Below, in pieces: positions 46,197 to 56,454 of a DNA stretch of 64,000 bases; within the stretch, counting starts at the first letter, position 1; each line of letters starts with the position of its first letter. Source of the DNA: Steinernema hermaphroditum (taxonomy: Eukaryota; Nematoda; Chromadorea; Rhabditida; Steinernematidae). Location of the stretch: assembly GCA_030435675.1 (NCBI GenBank), contig CM059623.1:6474012-6538011 (forward strand), given 5' to 3'. The position numbers and the translations under genes are program-made. The notes under the pieces are model-generated. The model was not told where the DNA came from. It searched no databases and saw only the letters and a list, made by a program, of their open reading frames with translations.

Positions 46197-46799
46197 GGTG
46201 CGTCAAGGTTTGTTGAACGATTTAGAACACCGATTTAGAACACAGCGCGTTCCTGTCGAGACCTAAATATTTAGACAAAGCGAGGTTTAGGCCCAGATTT
46301 ATGAGACACAGCAGAGCATGGATGACTGATCTAGAAATTCACGTCGCTGCTTATGCGTCAGAGATGAATATTTTCGTTTTTGACATTGAAAATTTTGGAC
46401 TACTTACTTTTCGAGAGGAGCGAAAACTATTCGGTCTACATGTTTGTTCAGCCATCCTAGATACCATTTTGAGCCAGCTTATGGAATCCAAACAATCTAA
46501 CGAAAACACAATGCAGGCCTTTTAAACTCTCCCGTGGTGCCGAATGTTCTCTTCAGCACACATCAGTGGACTTTTGTACCTTCCACCAGTTTATGTTATC
46601 TTCTTACCTCATTCTGAAACCTAGTAACATATTCTTAAGTGGTCTACACGAAAGATTTCAAACTGAACTGAGCGGACGACAATTCCTGTTCTAAATGCTT
46701 CGACCCGAACAGACGACATTTACTGTTCTAAATATTAAGATCTCGACACGAACGCTTTATGTTCTAGATCGGTGTTCTAAATCGTTCAACAAACCTGCC
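46197..46799. mobile_element. Short inverted-repeat element with an OTU fragment
   Basis: The left end ggtgcgtcaaggtttgttga with gatttagaacac and the right end ggtgttctaaatcgttcaac with aaacctgcc are inverted, and gttctaaat words recur inside each end. The frame at 46301-46525 has WMTDLEIHVAAYASEMNIFV, an OTU-type segment. It is a small relative of the element at 43199. The flanks share only gacRac, so no target duplication is certain. Confidence 0.65.
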
Positions 46800-46982
46800 G
46801 ACAACAAACCTCAATTTTGGGATACAATCGCGGAAGAATTCTATGAAAGCTCCAAAATTTGCATGCACCGTGTCGTTTGATCGGGGAACTTTGCGTAGAT
46901 AGCTTAGGGAAGGGACATGAAGAGGAAAATAACTGAAAAAATCCAACGACATTTGTAGAAGGACAAAACGCGAGGGGGGGGG

Positions 46983-47210
46983 GGGTGCTGTCGTTTGTTT
47001 CTAGTTTCATTTGTGTCCCCAGTGATCGGTCGGGTCGTCCACTCGCTCTGTCTGAGCCGACTGATTTGTTGGCGGAATGATCGCCCCGGCTCCCAGAAGG
47101 AACACCAGGGAGTCGTAGTTCCAACGTCTTGCCAAGGAGCTACTCACTACCGCCCGACTCCACCCGCGCCGCCAGAGAAGCCGAAGAAGCGCCACAACTC
47201 CGAAATCCCC
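46983..47210 (-). repeat. Dispersed repeat, inverted relative to 61664-61910
   Basis: From catttgtgtccccagtgatc to cgccacaactccgaa this region is the reverse complement, with differences, of the end of the repeat at 61300-61910. It lies just upstream of the cysteine-rich gene. Confidence 0.75.
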
Positions 47211-47440
47211 CCAGCCAGCTGCCCTGTTTCCTTCCGTCTTCCCAAAAATCACAACGAAAAAAAAAATACAAAAACACCAGAAATCAGTCCGGTTAACCAT
47301 GTTGATCTTCATCTTCAGCCAGTCTGCTCCCTCACATACCACAAAGTCTTAGACGTATAATGTCTCGTCTACTGCTGGTGCAAGACCTCTTCCGGAGAAG
47401 AGCCCCTCATTGTGAAGTTGAAGGCCGTCGACCGGTCAGA

Positions 47441-48859
47441 ATGTCTCTGAGGACGATTCTCGTCACTTTACCCATCCTCGCAGTTTTTTTGATCAGAGAG
47501 GCGACGGGCCGAGGCTGTCTCCACGCGCGTTGGAACTTCGAGAAGCTGAACCTCACCAATTCTACGGAGCCTGTCGGCGCCGTCAAGAACTTCCAGAATT
47601 TGAATCCTGAGGCCGTTGCGATCCTCGCGAACTATACCAGAAACCCTGAGCCGGCCAAGTTTTACTTCGAGCTCTTCTGCGTTTACGCGGTGCTTCTCTC
47701 CACGGACGGGACACCGACGAAGGAACTCTTATACAACTTCGTCTTTGGACATCCCCGGCTGATCCCTGACGTTGCTTCCATCGATGCCATCGCCGCCGAT
47801 ATGTGCGAAGATGACGCCATAGACTTCAACGCCGGCTACATGGACGTGCCATACGTGAGTCGCCAGTTTTACTGTACTTCTGTGATGTCTCCATTCAGTT
47901 GAATACGATAAATGGAAAGGAGGAAAGACGGAGAGCGCTCTTCTTTTGCTGTACACCAGGGAAGTGTGGCGAGGAGTGGATTACGGTGGCGATGATCATT
48001 CGGAAGGCGGCGTCTAAGCGTATGCACCACTGGAACGGTGTGCGGAAACTGACGAACTCGGAGTTTGATCAGAAGGTGTCGAGGAGTCGATGTTACGACA
48101 TTCTGGGATTTCGTCGGCCGGTAGGAAGCATTTTTCTGCTGATTTTTTTATTGGGTTTTCAGAAAGTGGAGCTGAACGAGGCTGTTAGAGGCTGCTATAC
48201 GCCACTCATCTTCGCTGGAGGTCGACTCAATGTGGGTCTTTCGACGTCCAAGGAAGAAATAAGCCGAGCGAGGGAGAGGTGCGAGGCTATGGTGAGTGCT
48301 AGCTGCTCATCACTGAAGATTCTACACATAGACGAATTCAGGGAGCAACGAAAAATTACACTGAAAACTTCTGCATAGCAACTGCAGCGCCGGAGGGCTT
48401 CTCGGAGGCGAGTCACTTATCAGTAGACTGCTGCTGCTTCCAAGATCTCGAGGAGTGTTCTTTAAGGAGTAACATCCGTTCCCCACAGCATGGTTGCTTC
48501 ACTGGTGTCTTTGAGGCGCGCTTTTCTACCGGAGAACTCAACGAAACCGCCAAAAACAATTCTGTGGATACCGATTCACAGGTGGGTTCCTTTCGATGGT
48601 CCTATACCTTTCTCTTCAGAACATTGGGTGCAAATTCGCCGTATCTTATGACGTCATCGGCGACAAACTAACGATCGGACATGCATCAGTGAAGAACAGG
48701 ACGAACGACTTCTGCGAAGACAAATTACAGGAAGAAGTTCAGTGCCGCCTTGACCCCGGTGACAGCGTCCTCTGTCCTCTAGGACCCTCTGTGGGCAAGA
48801 ATGCCGTGATCACGTGCTGCTGTAAGGGCTCCTACTGTAATTTCCACCAGATGGTGTGA
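47441..48859 (+). CDS. Secreted cysteine-rich modular protein
   Basis: Exons 47441-47854, 47899-48120, 48163-48291, 48342-48581 and 48620-48859 join in frame, giving about 415 residues if the stop at 48857 is used. A signal peptide (SLRTILVTLPILAVFLIREA) starts at the ATG at 47441; an upstream in-frame ATG at 47360 would bury it. The rest shows repeated modules with GC(Y/F) near the start and CCC-x4/5-C at the end (CCCFQDLEECS, CCCKGSYCNF). The spacing resembles nematode ET modules or three-finger ectodomains; I cannot choose between them. A donor-like GTGTGA at 48854 could skip the stop and join the exons from 48899. Function unknown; probably extracellular. Confidence 0.7.
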
Positions 48860-48898
48860 AACGCTGCAGAAACAGCTATTGAAGTAGTTGAGTTTCAG

Positions 48899-50196
48899 AC
48901 AAGATGGTTGTCGGAATTCCAACAAATGAAGACGGGAAAGTGTTTTGAAGCCGTGGTAGCGGAATTCCCCTTGCTCAGCGTGAAGTGGACTACAGATCTC
49001 TGTCACCGTTTTTTCCTGACCACCACCCAGAAAGAGACAATTGTTCTTCCTGGTGGGAGCATCCAAGATTTTCTCGTTCATTTTTGTCGCATTTCAGGCG
49101 TCAACGCAGAAATCCCCGAGATTCTGGAGAGGTCGCAGGGCTCCTGCCAGCGGGCGCTCGTCCGCTTCTATCCGCGCGCCATCGAGACCTGCCAGCTTAC
49201 AGGTTAGTGGCTCCGTTCCGAATATGATCAATTTTAGCAGCAGGATTTGAACGGATGCGCGGCAATGTACCCCATGTGATTTGCACCACTGATGAAAAAA
49301 ACGATGAACAGGACGTCCTCACCGAGATGAAGTACATGGCCAGAGGGGCAAGTCATCGTCTATCTGGCGACAAATCAATTTTTCTTCGTAGGCAGTCTTC
49401 CGATGTAAACGAGGAGTTTCCTCGTCGAAGGAAGTCGGAATCACCGCACATTTCCAAAACGAGCTGAGCACTAAGTACGGCTTCTGCTACACTCGTATTT
49501 ACAGCTACGGGTCGAAGGCTATTGGAGGTGGGATGGAGTGGCAAAAGCTTATTAATCGGCTTTTGAGATTTGGAACTGGAGACATACTTCGTGGAGAAAG
49601 GACTCGCTGACAGTGAGTTCTACGAGCGGTACCCCCAGTGCTGGAAGGTTTCCGACGGTCACTGTTTCCTCTCTGAGGATCAAAGTGTCGTCTGCTGCTG
49701 CCTTTCCAATGGGAATAACGCGTGCAACGAGGGATTTCCCCGCCTCGCCATCAAGAACCTCATCGAGTCGCGCCTCCGGATAGTTAATGACGTGAGGAGG
49801 GACGTATGGGCGGCCTGGCGGCTGACTGCGATCGTTTAGGAACTGTACGAGTGCCCAAGCAAGCAGGGAGAGGAGCAGTGCGCGTCGCCGGGATGCTTTG
49901 CTATTCGCAACGACCGCATGACGATCCTCGCCTCCGGGTGAACCCGACCATCGCGATGTACACCAACCCAGTGATCAGTGGTACGGATGCGCCCCACCGA
50001 AAGTTTGCTAAGTGTCCTTTTAGAAGACTGGCGTCGGATGTGCAGTACGTACAACCAATGGAACGGGTGTATGATCATCTATCTCACCGACGGAAAACTG
50101 AAACACCTCTGCTGTTGCAAATCTCCTGACACATGCGAAGAGTTCTTCTTGTCCGAAGGCAGAAGCATTAAGCACATAGGAGATTTGAAGACCTAA
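48899..50196 (+). CDS. Cysteine-rich modules continuing the upstream gene, or a second gene
   Basis: Further exons of the same style follow: one with KTGKCFEAVVAEF from an acceptor at 48898, one with GSCQRALVRFYPRAIETCQ near 49100-49200, one at about 49570-49790 with CWKVSDGHCF and CCCLSNGNNACNEGF, and a last at about 50010-50196 with CMIIYLTDG and CCCKSPDTCEEF, ending at a stop. The modules match those upstream, and reading through GTGTGA keeps the frame, so one long protein is favoured. Exact exon ends in 49200-50000 are not resolved. Confidence 0.5.
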
Positions 50197-50492
50197 AATC
50201 GTCTCTCTTTGATTTGTAGCAAGAAAAGTCGTGAAGGAAAAGCAAAACATCGTTTGTTTGGGAAAATTCTCGAAAGCATGTGGTTGTTCAGAAAAGTTCG
50301 GGCTTTGTATCGTTGGAAGAGATTGGGTGCTGGTATCGTTCCCATCACGACGTGCTTGCATTTTGCGCAATCAGCGGCGACCCGACTGTCGACGTTGCGT
50401 TGGCAGATGATGGACCTTGATGGATCCGTGCGTTCGCGGTTCGCGCGGATTCTCTTGCGCAATTCACTACATGCTTTAGATCGTTTTCTTTC

Positions 50493-50494
50493 AG
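50493..50494 (+). promoter_or_regulatory. Putative trans-splice acceptor of COPE
   Basis: The consensus cgttttctttcag ends exactly before the ATG at 50495, with no upstream exon needed. Confidence 0.55.
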
Positions 50495-51593
50495 ATGACC
50501 GATAACTTGTTCGAGATCCGCAACTCCTTCTACCTTGGCGCCTACCAGCAGTGTGTCCACGAATGCCACGTGAGTTCCCCATTTTCAATCTAATTCGGTG
50601 GAATTCTTGCAGAATGCGAATGTGAAGGGAGAAGATGAGAAGCTGATCAAGGACTGCTTCATGTATCGCTCCTACATTGCCCTGAATAAGCCGTCGATCG
50701 CTCTCAGTGAAATTCCTTCCTCCACGAAAGTCGATTCCTTGGTCGCCATCCGTCGTTTTGCCGATTACACCGCAAATCCCGAGAAAAGGTGGACACAAAA
50801 TACTATCCCCATAAAGTGAAGCTGTTTGCAGAAAACTAATCGCCGAAGAAGTTACTGATGAACTGACGACGAACATGACGAACAATGAAATCACTCATCT
50901 GATGGCATCCCTTGTCTTTATGGCGGAAAACGTATGGTGATCCCAGTAAAGTCTTTTTCAGTAACGCTACCTTAGGATATCGAAAATGCGCTCCGAGTGC
51001 TTCACATGCCCGAATCACTCGAATGCACTGCGGCTTCTATTCAATGTCTGTTGAAACTGGATCGTGCCGATCTTGCGACGTATGTTTTAATTTCTCATCT
51101 TTTGTGTTACTTTTGAATATCTAGGAAGGAATTGAAAAAAATGCAGGAAGTTGACGAAGATGCCACTCTTACTCAGTTGGCTTTAGCTTGGTGCAATGTG
51201 TATTTTGTAAGTCTTGACATGTCTGTACTTGTTTAGTAACTAACAATCTTTGAGGGCAAAGAAAAACTGAACGATGCATTCTACATTTATCAGGAGATGA
51301 TCGACAAGTACGGCGCCAATCCCTCTTTGCTTGTGTCGCAGGCGTCCTGTCTCATCCAGCAGGAGAAGTACGAAGACGCTCAAAAGCTGCTCCTCGATGC
51401 TCAGCAACGTGATGCGCACAACCCAGAAGTCCTTGTTAACCTGGTAGTCGTCAGCCAGTTCTTGGGAAAGGCCCCGGAGGTCACTGGTAGATACATCAAG
51501 CAACTTACCACTGAGTTTCCGCAGCATCCCTGGACCTTGGACTACGCCGCCAAGGAAAAAGCGTTTGAACAACTAGTTGCCTCGACAGCGTGA
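50495..51593 (+). CDS. cope-1: Coatomer subunit epsilon
   Basis: Epsilon subunit of the COPI vesicle coat, which supports retrograde Golgi-to-ER traffic on the cytosolic face of Golgi membranes. Six exons (50495-50569, 50613-50788, 50832-50931, 50976-51079, 51125-51206, 51255-51593) give 291 residues, close to other animals. It matches the family along its length: [20 protein letters not shown] at the start, [18 protein letters not shown] in the middle and [15 protein letters not shown] near the end, in an all-helical TPR-like fold. The last acceptor (ctttgag) has an unusual G at -3. It lies 299 bp after the cysteine-rich gene and about 170 bp before SSU72. Confidence 0.95.
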
Positions 51594-51768
51594 AATTTTC
51601 CGATGTTTTGATCTAATTTATTTCCAATGCAAATGTGTGATAATTGCAATCGTTCTATATATTCATGGAGATGGGTGCCAAGTCGTAAATTTCCGCGAAA
51701 TGAGTCGTTATCCGATGAGTATCTGTTCCCCTAAACCGTCGTAGATCGCTAATTTCTTTAGGTTCAAC

Positions 51769-52452
51769 ATGCACGTCGAGAAGTCGAGGTTGCTCTTTGC
51801 CGTCTGTTGCTCCAGTAACATGAACAGGAGTATGGAGGCGCACGGTTTCTTACAGTAGGTCCCAATCACCACGACAGCACGTACGTTAGCGCGCTTTCCT
51901 AGGAATCGCGGATTCCGAGTGGAATCATTCGGGTCGGGAACGCAGGTGAAGTTGCCAGGTCCCTCGGTAGACAAGCCTAACTGTTACGAGTTCGACAAGG
52001 TCCCTTACGACTTCATCTACAAGGACCTGCGGAGTAAAGACCCCGCGCTGTACACCCAGAACGGCCTTCTGAACATGCTGGATCGAAACCGTCGCATCAA
52101 AGAGAAGCCGCAGAAGTTCCAGCGCTCGCGAGAGTACTTCGACGTGATCATCTGCCTGGAGGAGCGAGTGTACGATCAGGTGAGCCCCGTCCCGTCCGCT
52201 CCCCACAAGGTGTTCCAGGTGCTCGAGGACATGCAGACGAGGGAGCAGGAGACTGGCGAGAGCGTACACCTCGTCAACTTGGATATTCAAGATAACCACG
52301 AAGAGGCCACGATAGGCGCGCTGATAGTTGTCGAAATCTGCAAGATGCTCGAGAAGTGCGACGACCTGGACAACGAAATCGACGAAGTGCTCGGCAACTT
52401 CGCGGAGAGATACCCGAAACGCAACATCCTTCACACGATCTGTTTCTATTGA
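51769..52452 (+). CDS. ssup-72: SSU72 RNA polymerase II CTD phosphatase
   Basis: Phosphatase that removes phosphate from Ser5 of the RNA polymerase II CTD and works with 3'-end processing in the nucleus. Exons 51769-51854, 51903-52179 and 52219-52452 give 198 residues, like human SSU72. The active-site loop is CCSSNMNRSMEAH (CX5R with Cys and Arg kept), followed by GSGTQVKLPGPSVDKPN, CLEERVYDQ and VNLDIQDNHEEATIGA, ending HTICFY. The second intron is only 39 bp. An acceptor (aatttctttag) ends 7 bp before the ATG, so the mRNA may be trans-spliced as a downstream operon gene of COPE. Its 3' end faces that of BRX1, 93 bp away. The symbol is a C. elegans name given from memory. Confidence 0.94.
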
Positions 52453-52545
52453 TTTTCTGCGTCGGCGATTTTTGAGAGTAAACAGTTTAACAACAACAGA
52501 GTCAAAATCAACAAGGTTTTAAAAAAGGGTAACAACAACCCCAGA

Positions 52546-53513
52546 TTAGCCGAGCCTCGCCTTCTTCGTCTTGCTCTTCTTCGGCCGCGCCAACTTCGTG
52601 TCGATCGCCTTCATGATCTCCAGTGCCTTCTCGTCGGTGACCTTTCGGTTCGTGTCGAATTCTTCACCCACGAGATCGGGCAGTTTGATTTGTTGCAGCT
52701 TTTCGTCCTTCTCTTTACGACCCTCTTCGGTCATCTTGCGGTTGACGTATTTGTTGCGCTGAGCCAGCTTCATTTGACGACGCACGGCATTTGGGTTCAC
52801 GTAGTTGGGATTCTCGTAGAGAACGGCTCCTTCAAAGGACCCAGCGAACACGGTGGCAATTTCAAGCACCATGCGAGGACCTAGAACATTCAGTGGAAGT
52901 GATAATCTCCAACAAATCGCAAAATCTCACCAATCTCTTGGAGCTCCATCTTCTCATCAACAACTTGGAAGTTTCGGAACCAAATCTTTCCATCCGGTGT
53001 CATGGAAAACGAGAAAATGTGGTCAATGAACGGCTGACTACGGGGGTGGTGATTGGGAGTGGCGAAGGTCTGTATTTACGAAGATGGGTAATCAAATGTG
53101 CGACTAGATTCCATCACCTGTTTAAGCAGTTCCTTGATGACGCGAGAACTGGGTTGAACGTCAAATTCGGAACCGAATGAGAGAACGGGCCGCGATGCCT
53201 TCAGGCAGTTTCCGGTCAAGCGCAACTCCTCCATCGTGTGAATGTTGTGAACAAGAAATTTCACCGATGGTCCATCTTCAACATTTGTTAGCCACATGTA
53301 AACATCCTTCTTCTTCCGAGACTCGAAGTAAATGCACTTGGTGCATTTGGCCATAGATGCAATTTCGTTGATCATGGTAATACTCGTTTTCTTGCTCATC
53401 TTTGATTCACCACGCGAGTGAGGCATGATGGTCTTAAGATCGTTCATCACATGGCGTGTGCGGTAGTCAGAGCCACGAGAGCAGAAAACGAGAACCTTTT
53501 CTCTTTCCGCCAT
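52546..53513 (-). CDS. brx-1: Ribosome biogenesis protein BRX1 (BRIX1), Brix domain
   Basis: Nucleolar factor for assembly of the large ribosomal subunit. Exons 53118-53513, 52931-53069 and 52546-52880 give 289 residues. The Brix domain fills most of it: VLVFCSRGSDYRTRHVMNDL, KCTKCIYFESRKKKDVYMWL, KFLVHNIHTMEELRLTGNCL, then SQPFIDHIFSFSMTPDGKIW and GSFEGAVLYENPNYV. The C-terminus is lysine-rich (KKSKTKKARLG). It is convergent with SSU72 and divergent from COX6B, with about 550 bp between the two starts. Confidence 0.95.
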
Positions 53514-54060
53514 TCTGAAAATAACAAAAATAATATATTAATTGGGTAACCAGAATGTCCAGTGCGAACCCTAGTTAACGCGAAGTATAAAAGGAAGGAA
53601 AGCAAAACAAAGAAGTCGCCAAATCGCCCCAAAACGCGAAAATCGAACAGACGAAGCTCAGAGACGGCGGATTCCAAGGAGTGCGGTCCCACAACGATTT
53701 CCATTGAACTCTCGTTGATATCTTGCCACTGCACGCGCCGCGTAGACGTGCGGACGAAGCGGAAATTTATTTTTCTTGGCGTACCTTCAGAAACAAGTTA
53801 CATGGGCCGCACGTTGCACACGGCCGTTCTTTGTGGATTTGCGACTTTGCAAATGGCATGTGATTGCGCGTAAATCCAACCTTGCTCGCGAGACTGTCTA
53901 TTATTAGAGATCCTTGCGAAGGGGCGCGATCGATTTGCTCGTATATGTGTACTCTGCTTGCGACGCTCAGATCGGTGGGTCGTTTTCCTTCATTTCTTGG
54001 CAGTACGCGATCTGGTCGCCAAAATCAATTTCCAGTGGTTCTGACTCCAAAGTTGCTTTC
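53514..54060. promoter_or_regulatory. Divergent intergenic region of BRX1 and COX6B
   Basis: No gene recognised. It must hold the promoters of both genes by position. A frame open through it in the direction of COX6B has no domain. Confidence 0.5.
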
Positions 54061-54062
54061 AG
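54061..54062 (+). promoter_or_regulatory. Putative trans-splice acceptor of COX6B
   Basis: The word gttgctttcag ends 5 bp before the ATG at 54068. Confidence 0.55.
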
Positions 54063-54067
54063 TAGCC

Positions 54068-54430
54068 ATGGCCCAAGAGATGGAAGTTCCGGCCACCACC
54101 TTCGAGCGTTTCAGCGAACTGTACAAGAAGTCGCCCGCTTTGCGCCATCCCGATTCGCCCGATTGGTTCCGCAAGGATATCAGTGAAGAATTGAAGAAGA
54201 AGTTCATTTGGGCTGCTCCCTACGATGCTCGCTTTCCCCAGGTCCGTAAGCAGCGCCAGTGCTTCGCCTACTACGTTGACTTCCACCGCTGCCAGGAATT
54301 GATGGGACTGGATTACGCCCCCTGCAAGTTCTTCCAGAACGTCTACAAGGATATCTGCCCTGGATTCTGGGTTGAGAAGTGGGATGAACTCCGCGACGAA
54401 GGACGTTTCCCCGCCAAGTTCGACCGTTAA
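54068..54430 (+). CDS. cox-6B: Cytochrome c oxidase subunit 6B
   Basis: Nuclear-encoded subunit of respiratory complex IV, on the intermembrane-space side. A single exon encodes 120 residues. The twin-cysteine (CHCH) region reads PYDARFPQVRKQRQCFAYYV, DFHRCQELM and PCKFFQNVYKDICPGFWVEK, giving Cys-x9-Cys and Cys-x10-Cys, then WDELRDEGRFPAKF. An N-terminal extension of about 50 residues precedes it. The start is the first ATG after the acceptor. It begins a cluster with the NDUFC2-like gene 140 bp downstream. Confidence 0.93.
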   Translation: MAQEMEVPATTFERFSELYKKSPALRHPDSPDWFRKDISEELKKKFIWAAPYDARFPQVRKQRQCFAYYVDFHRCQELMGLDYAPCKFFQNVYKDICPGFWVEKWDELRDEGRFPAKFDR

Positions 54431-54553
54431 GTCGAGCAAATTCTGTAGAAGGTCTCGTGTTGACGTAGATCTGTCTGTAGCTGTGTAAATGATAAATCAC
54501 TGTTTCCTATGCGTGCGTGTTTTACCATAAAAACGTTGTACCCAGGTTAATTG

Positions 54554-54568
54554 AATAAAAAATTTCAG
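54554..54568 (+). promoter_or_regulatory. Polyadenylation signal overlapping a trans-splice acceptor
   Basis: AATAAA (54554-54559) is followed after only 7 bp by the acceptor tttcag (54563-54568), and the next ATG is at 54571. Cleavage for COX6B and trans-splicing for the NDUFC2-like gene would thus nearly coincide, as in nematode operons that lack an intercistronic gap. Confidence 0.55.
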
Positions 54569-54570
54569 GT

Positions 54571-55151
54571 ATGAGTTCCTCAACTATTGTAAACCAGAAG
54601 GAGCTGGAGCGCCGCGAATCCTATATTCGTGCTTACAACCGCCCGCGGGATCTTCTTGATCCATTCACGTGGACTTACCCATGGAAGGGAGCTGGAGTGA
54701 TGGCCGCGCTTTCTGTCGGAACAATCCATTTGCATAATCTGTGGATGAAAAAACCTTGGTATTTCGGTTGGTGCTTTGATTTCGAGATGGGGTGTGAGAC
54801 CTTTCCTGGTTTCAGCCGTCTTTCCTCGTGCTGCTCTTGTCGGTGTCATTGCTACGCTTGGTTATGGCATGGGAATGCTCAGAGAGCATCACTATCGCAC
54901 GCGCGACGCTGTTATGGAACACTACATTCAACTCCACCCCGAAGATTTTGACCACTTGAAGGATTGTGAGTTATTTCGTTTATCTGGGGAGTTGACATGG
55001 GCAATTCCACGTGGATCTTTCGTGATAACCATAATCGTCTGGTGATTTGAAGGTAATGTGCTGTTGTTTTCCAGATCACGGTCGACCATTTTCCAAGATT
55101 CTGCTCCCGTGGTATCCCCGCCGTACTCAGTACAAGCAATACGACAATTAA
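54571..55151 (+). CDS. NADH dehydrogenase subunit C2-like (NDUFC2/B14.5b)
   Basis: Accessory membrane subunit of respiratory complex I in the inner mitochondrial membrane. Exons 54571-54767, 54817-54965 and 55075-55151 give 140 residues. Two membrane segments (GVMAALSVGTIHLHNLW and AALVGVIATLGYGMGML) are followed by the family-like HYRTRDAVMEHYIQLHPEDF and a short tail ending PWYPRRTQYKQYDN. The match to NDUFC2 is through the RDxxMxxYxxLHPEDF signature and the length. It is in line with COX6B, so both may belong to one operon of respiratory genes. The exon 1 donor (GTTGGT) is weak. Confidence 0.8.
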
Positions 55152-55270
55152 GAAACTGTCGACTGGAGGCGCTGGCTGTATTGCTCGTCGCTCGTATCTC
55201 TTTTGTATTGTACGACTAGTGTTGGAGTAATTAGATTTGATTTTCCTCCTAATCGTTGCTTGGTTGAACA

Positions 55271-56207
55271 ATGTCCGAAAAGCCTGACTTTGAGGCTCGC
55301 AAAAAGGCTATGATCGCCCGTCTTGCCGCTCGCCGTCCTGCGCCGAAATCCACGGTCACGTCGACGCCAGCGGCTATAGATGAAGCGGAAGATCTGCTGA
55401 AACAAGCCGAAAAGGCCTTGCAGGATGCTACTCCTCCCTCTGCCAAACTGATTGCCAGCGTGGAGAACGTTCTCGTGACGCTGCCGCCCGGGCGCATGTC
55501 CCGCCGCTTGAAAGAGACGTTGAACCAGTTGCGCCAACGTTTCACCAAGGACTCGCAAGCATCGAAACCTTCTTTTTCGTTCTCCCGGAAACCGCAAGCT
55601 CCTGTGAATCCCATTACAACCGCCAAGACGGAATCAGAAGAAGTGGAAGAAGCGGCGCTTGTCCCACCCCCGAACTCATTTTCTCTCACGAAAAAGGTAC
55701 CGATCCTTTGAGTTCAGTTTCTAATTTTTTTTGTCTTTCCAGAACAACATCCGCGAACTGTGCGAAGCCGATGATGGGACCGACGTCTTCTTGTCAGAAG
55801 TAGAAGATTCCTATTTGGTCCTCGGATTCCGCTCTTCAACGGTCCATCTCAGCGGTGTTCGGAACTCGACCGTCGTCTTCCTTCCTGTGAAGACGTCGAT
55901 CCTCATTCGCAACTGCATCGGTCTCACGCTCGTCGCCGCCGCTCAGCAGATCAGAATCCACGATTCTACTGAGTTGAATCTCCACGTTTCCATCAGAGGG
56001 GCTGTAATCATTGAACGTTGCTCCAGCGTGCGTGTCGCTCCGTACAAGATGGCATCCGGACTGGTTGAGACGCAGGAACTCCCCGAAAACGACAAATGGG
56101 CCGATGTTCAGGACTTCAACTGGCTCGTAACAACTCGCCCAAGTCCTAACTGGTTGAAGATGAACAACGAGGATTGGAAGGAGTTTGATCTCCAAGTACC
56201 CCAGTGA
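55271..56207 (+). CDS. tbcc: Tubulin-binding cofactor C
   Basis: Cytosolic tubulin-folding cofactor; with cofactors D and E it acts as GTPase activator on beta-tubulin to release the folded dimer. Exons 55271-55696 and 55743-56207 give 296 residues. The N-terminal half is helical and charged, with a coiled-coil-like stretch (AEDLLKQAEKALQDA). The C-terminal TBCC/C-CAP beta-helix has LGFRSSTVHLSGVRNSTVVF, SILIRNC and the tail segment ENDKWADVQDFNWLV. It starts 119 bp after the NDUFC2-like stop, so it may be a third operon gene, though no clear acceptor is seen. It converges with UNC-47. Confidence 0.93.
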
Positions 56208-56454
56208 TCAGCTGTTGTGACTCTTTTGTTAATTATAATTTATGGTTCGTAAATTATGTTTTCAAGATCTTCTTCGGTACACGTTCTTGACTCGATCTTT
56301 CCAGGGTGGGGCGGGATTCAAATGTACCCAGTAGCTGGTTTCGGCAGGCCTGCTTTTGTGAAACAAATAAACTAATTTTTTATTCTAGAACGAACATTGT
56401 CTCCAGATACTACTTGGACTACAAGAATGCACAAAAGTAACTCTCTGCTCCTTC

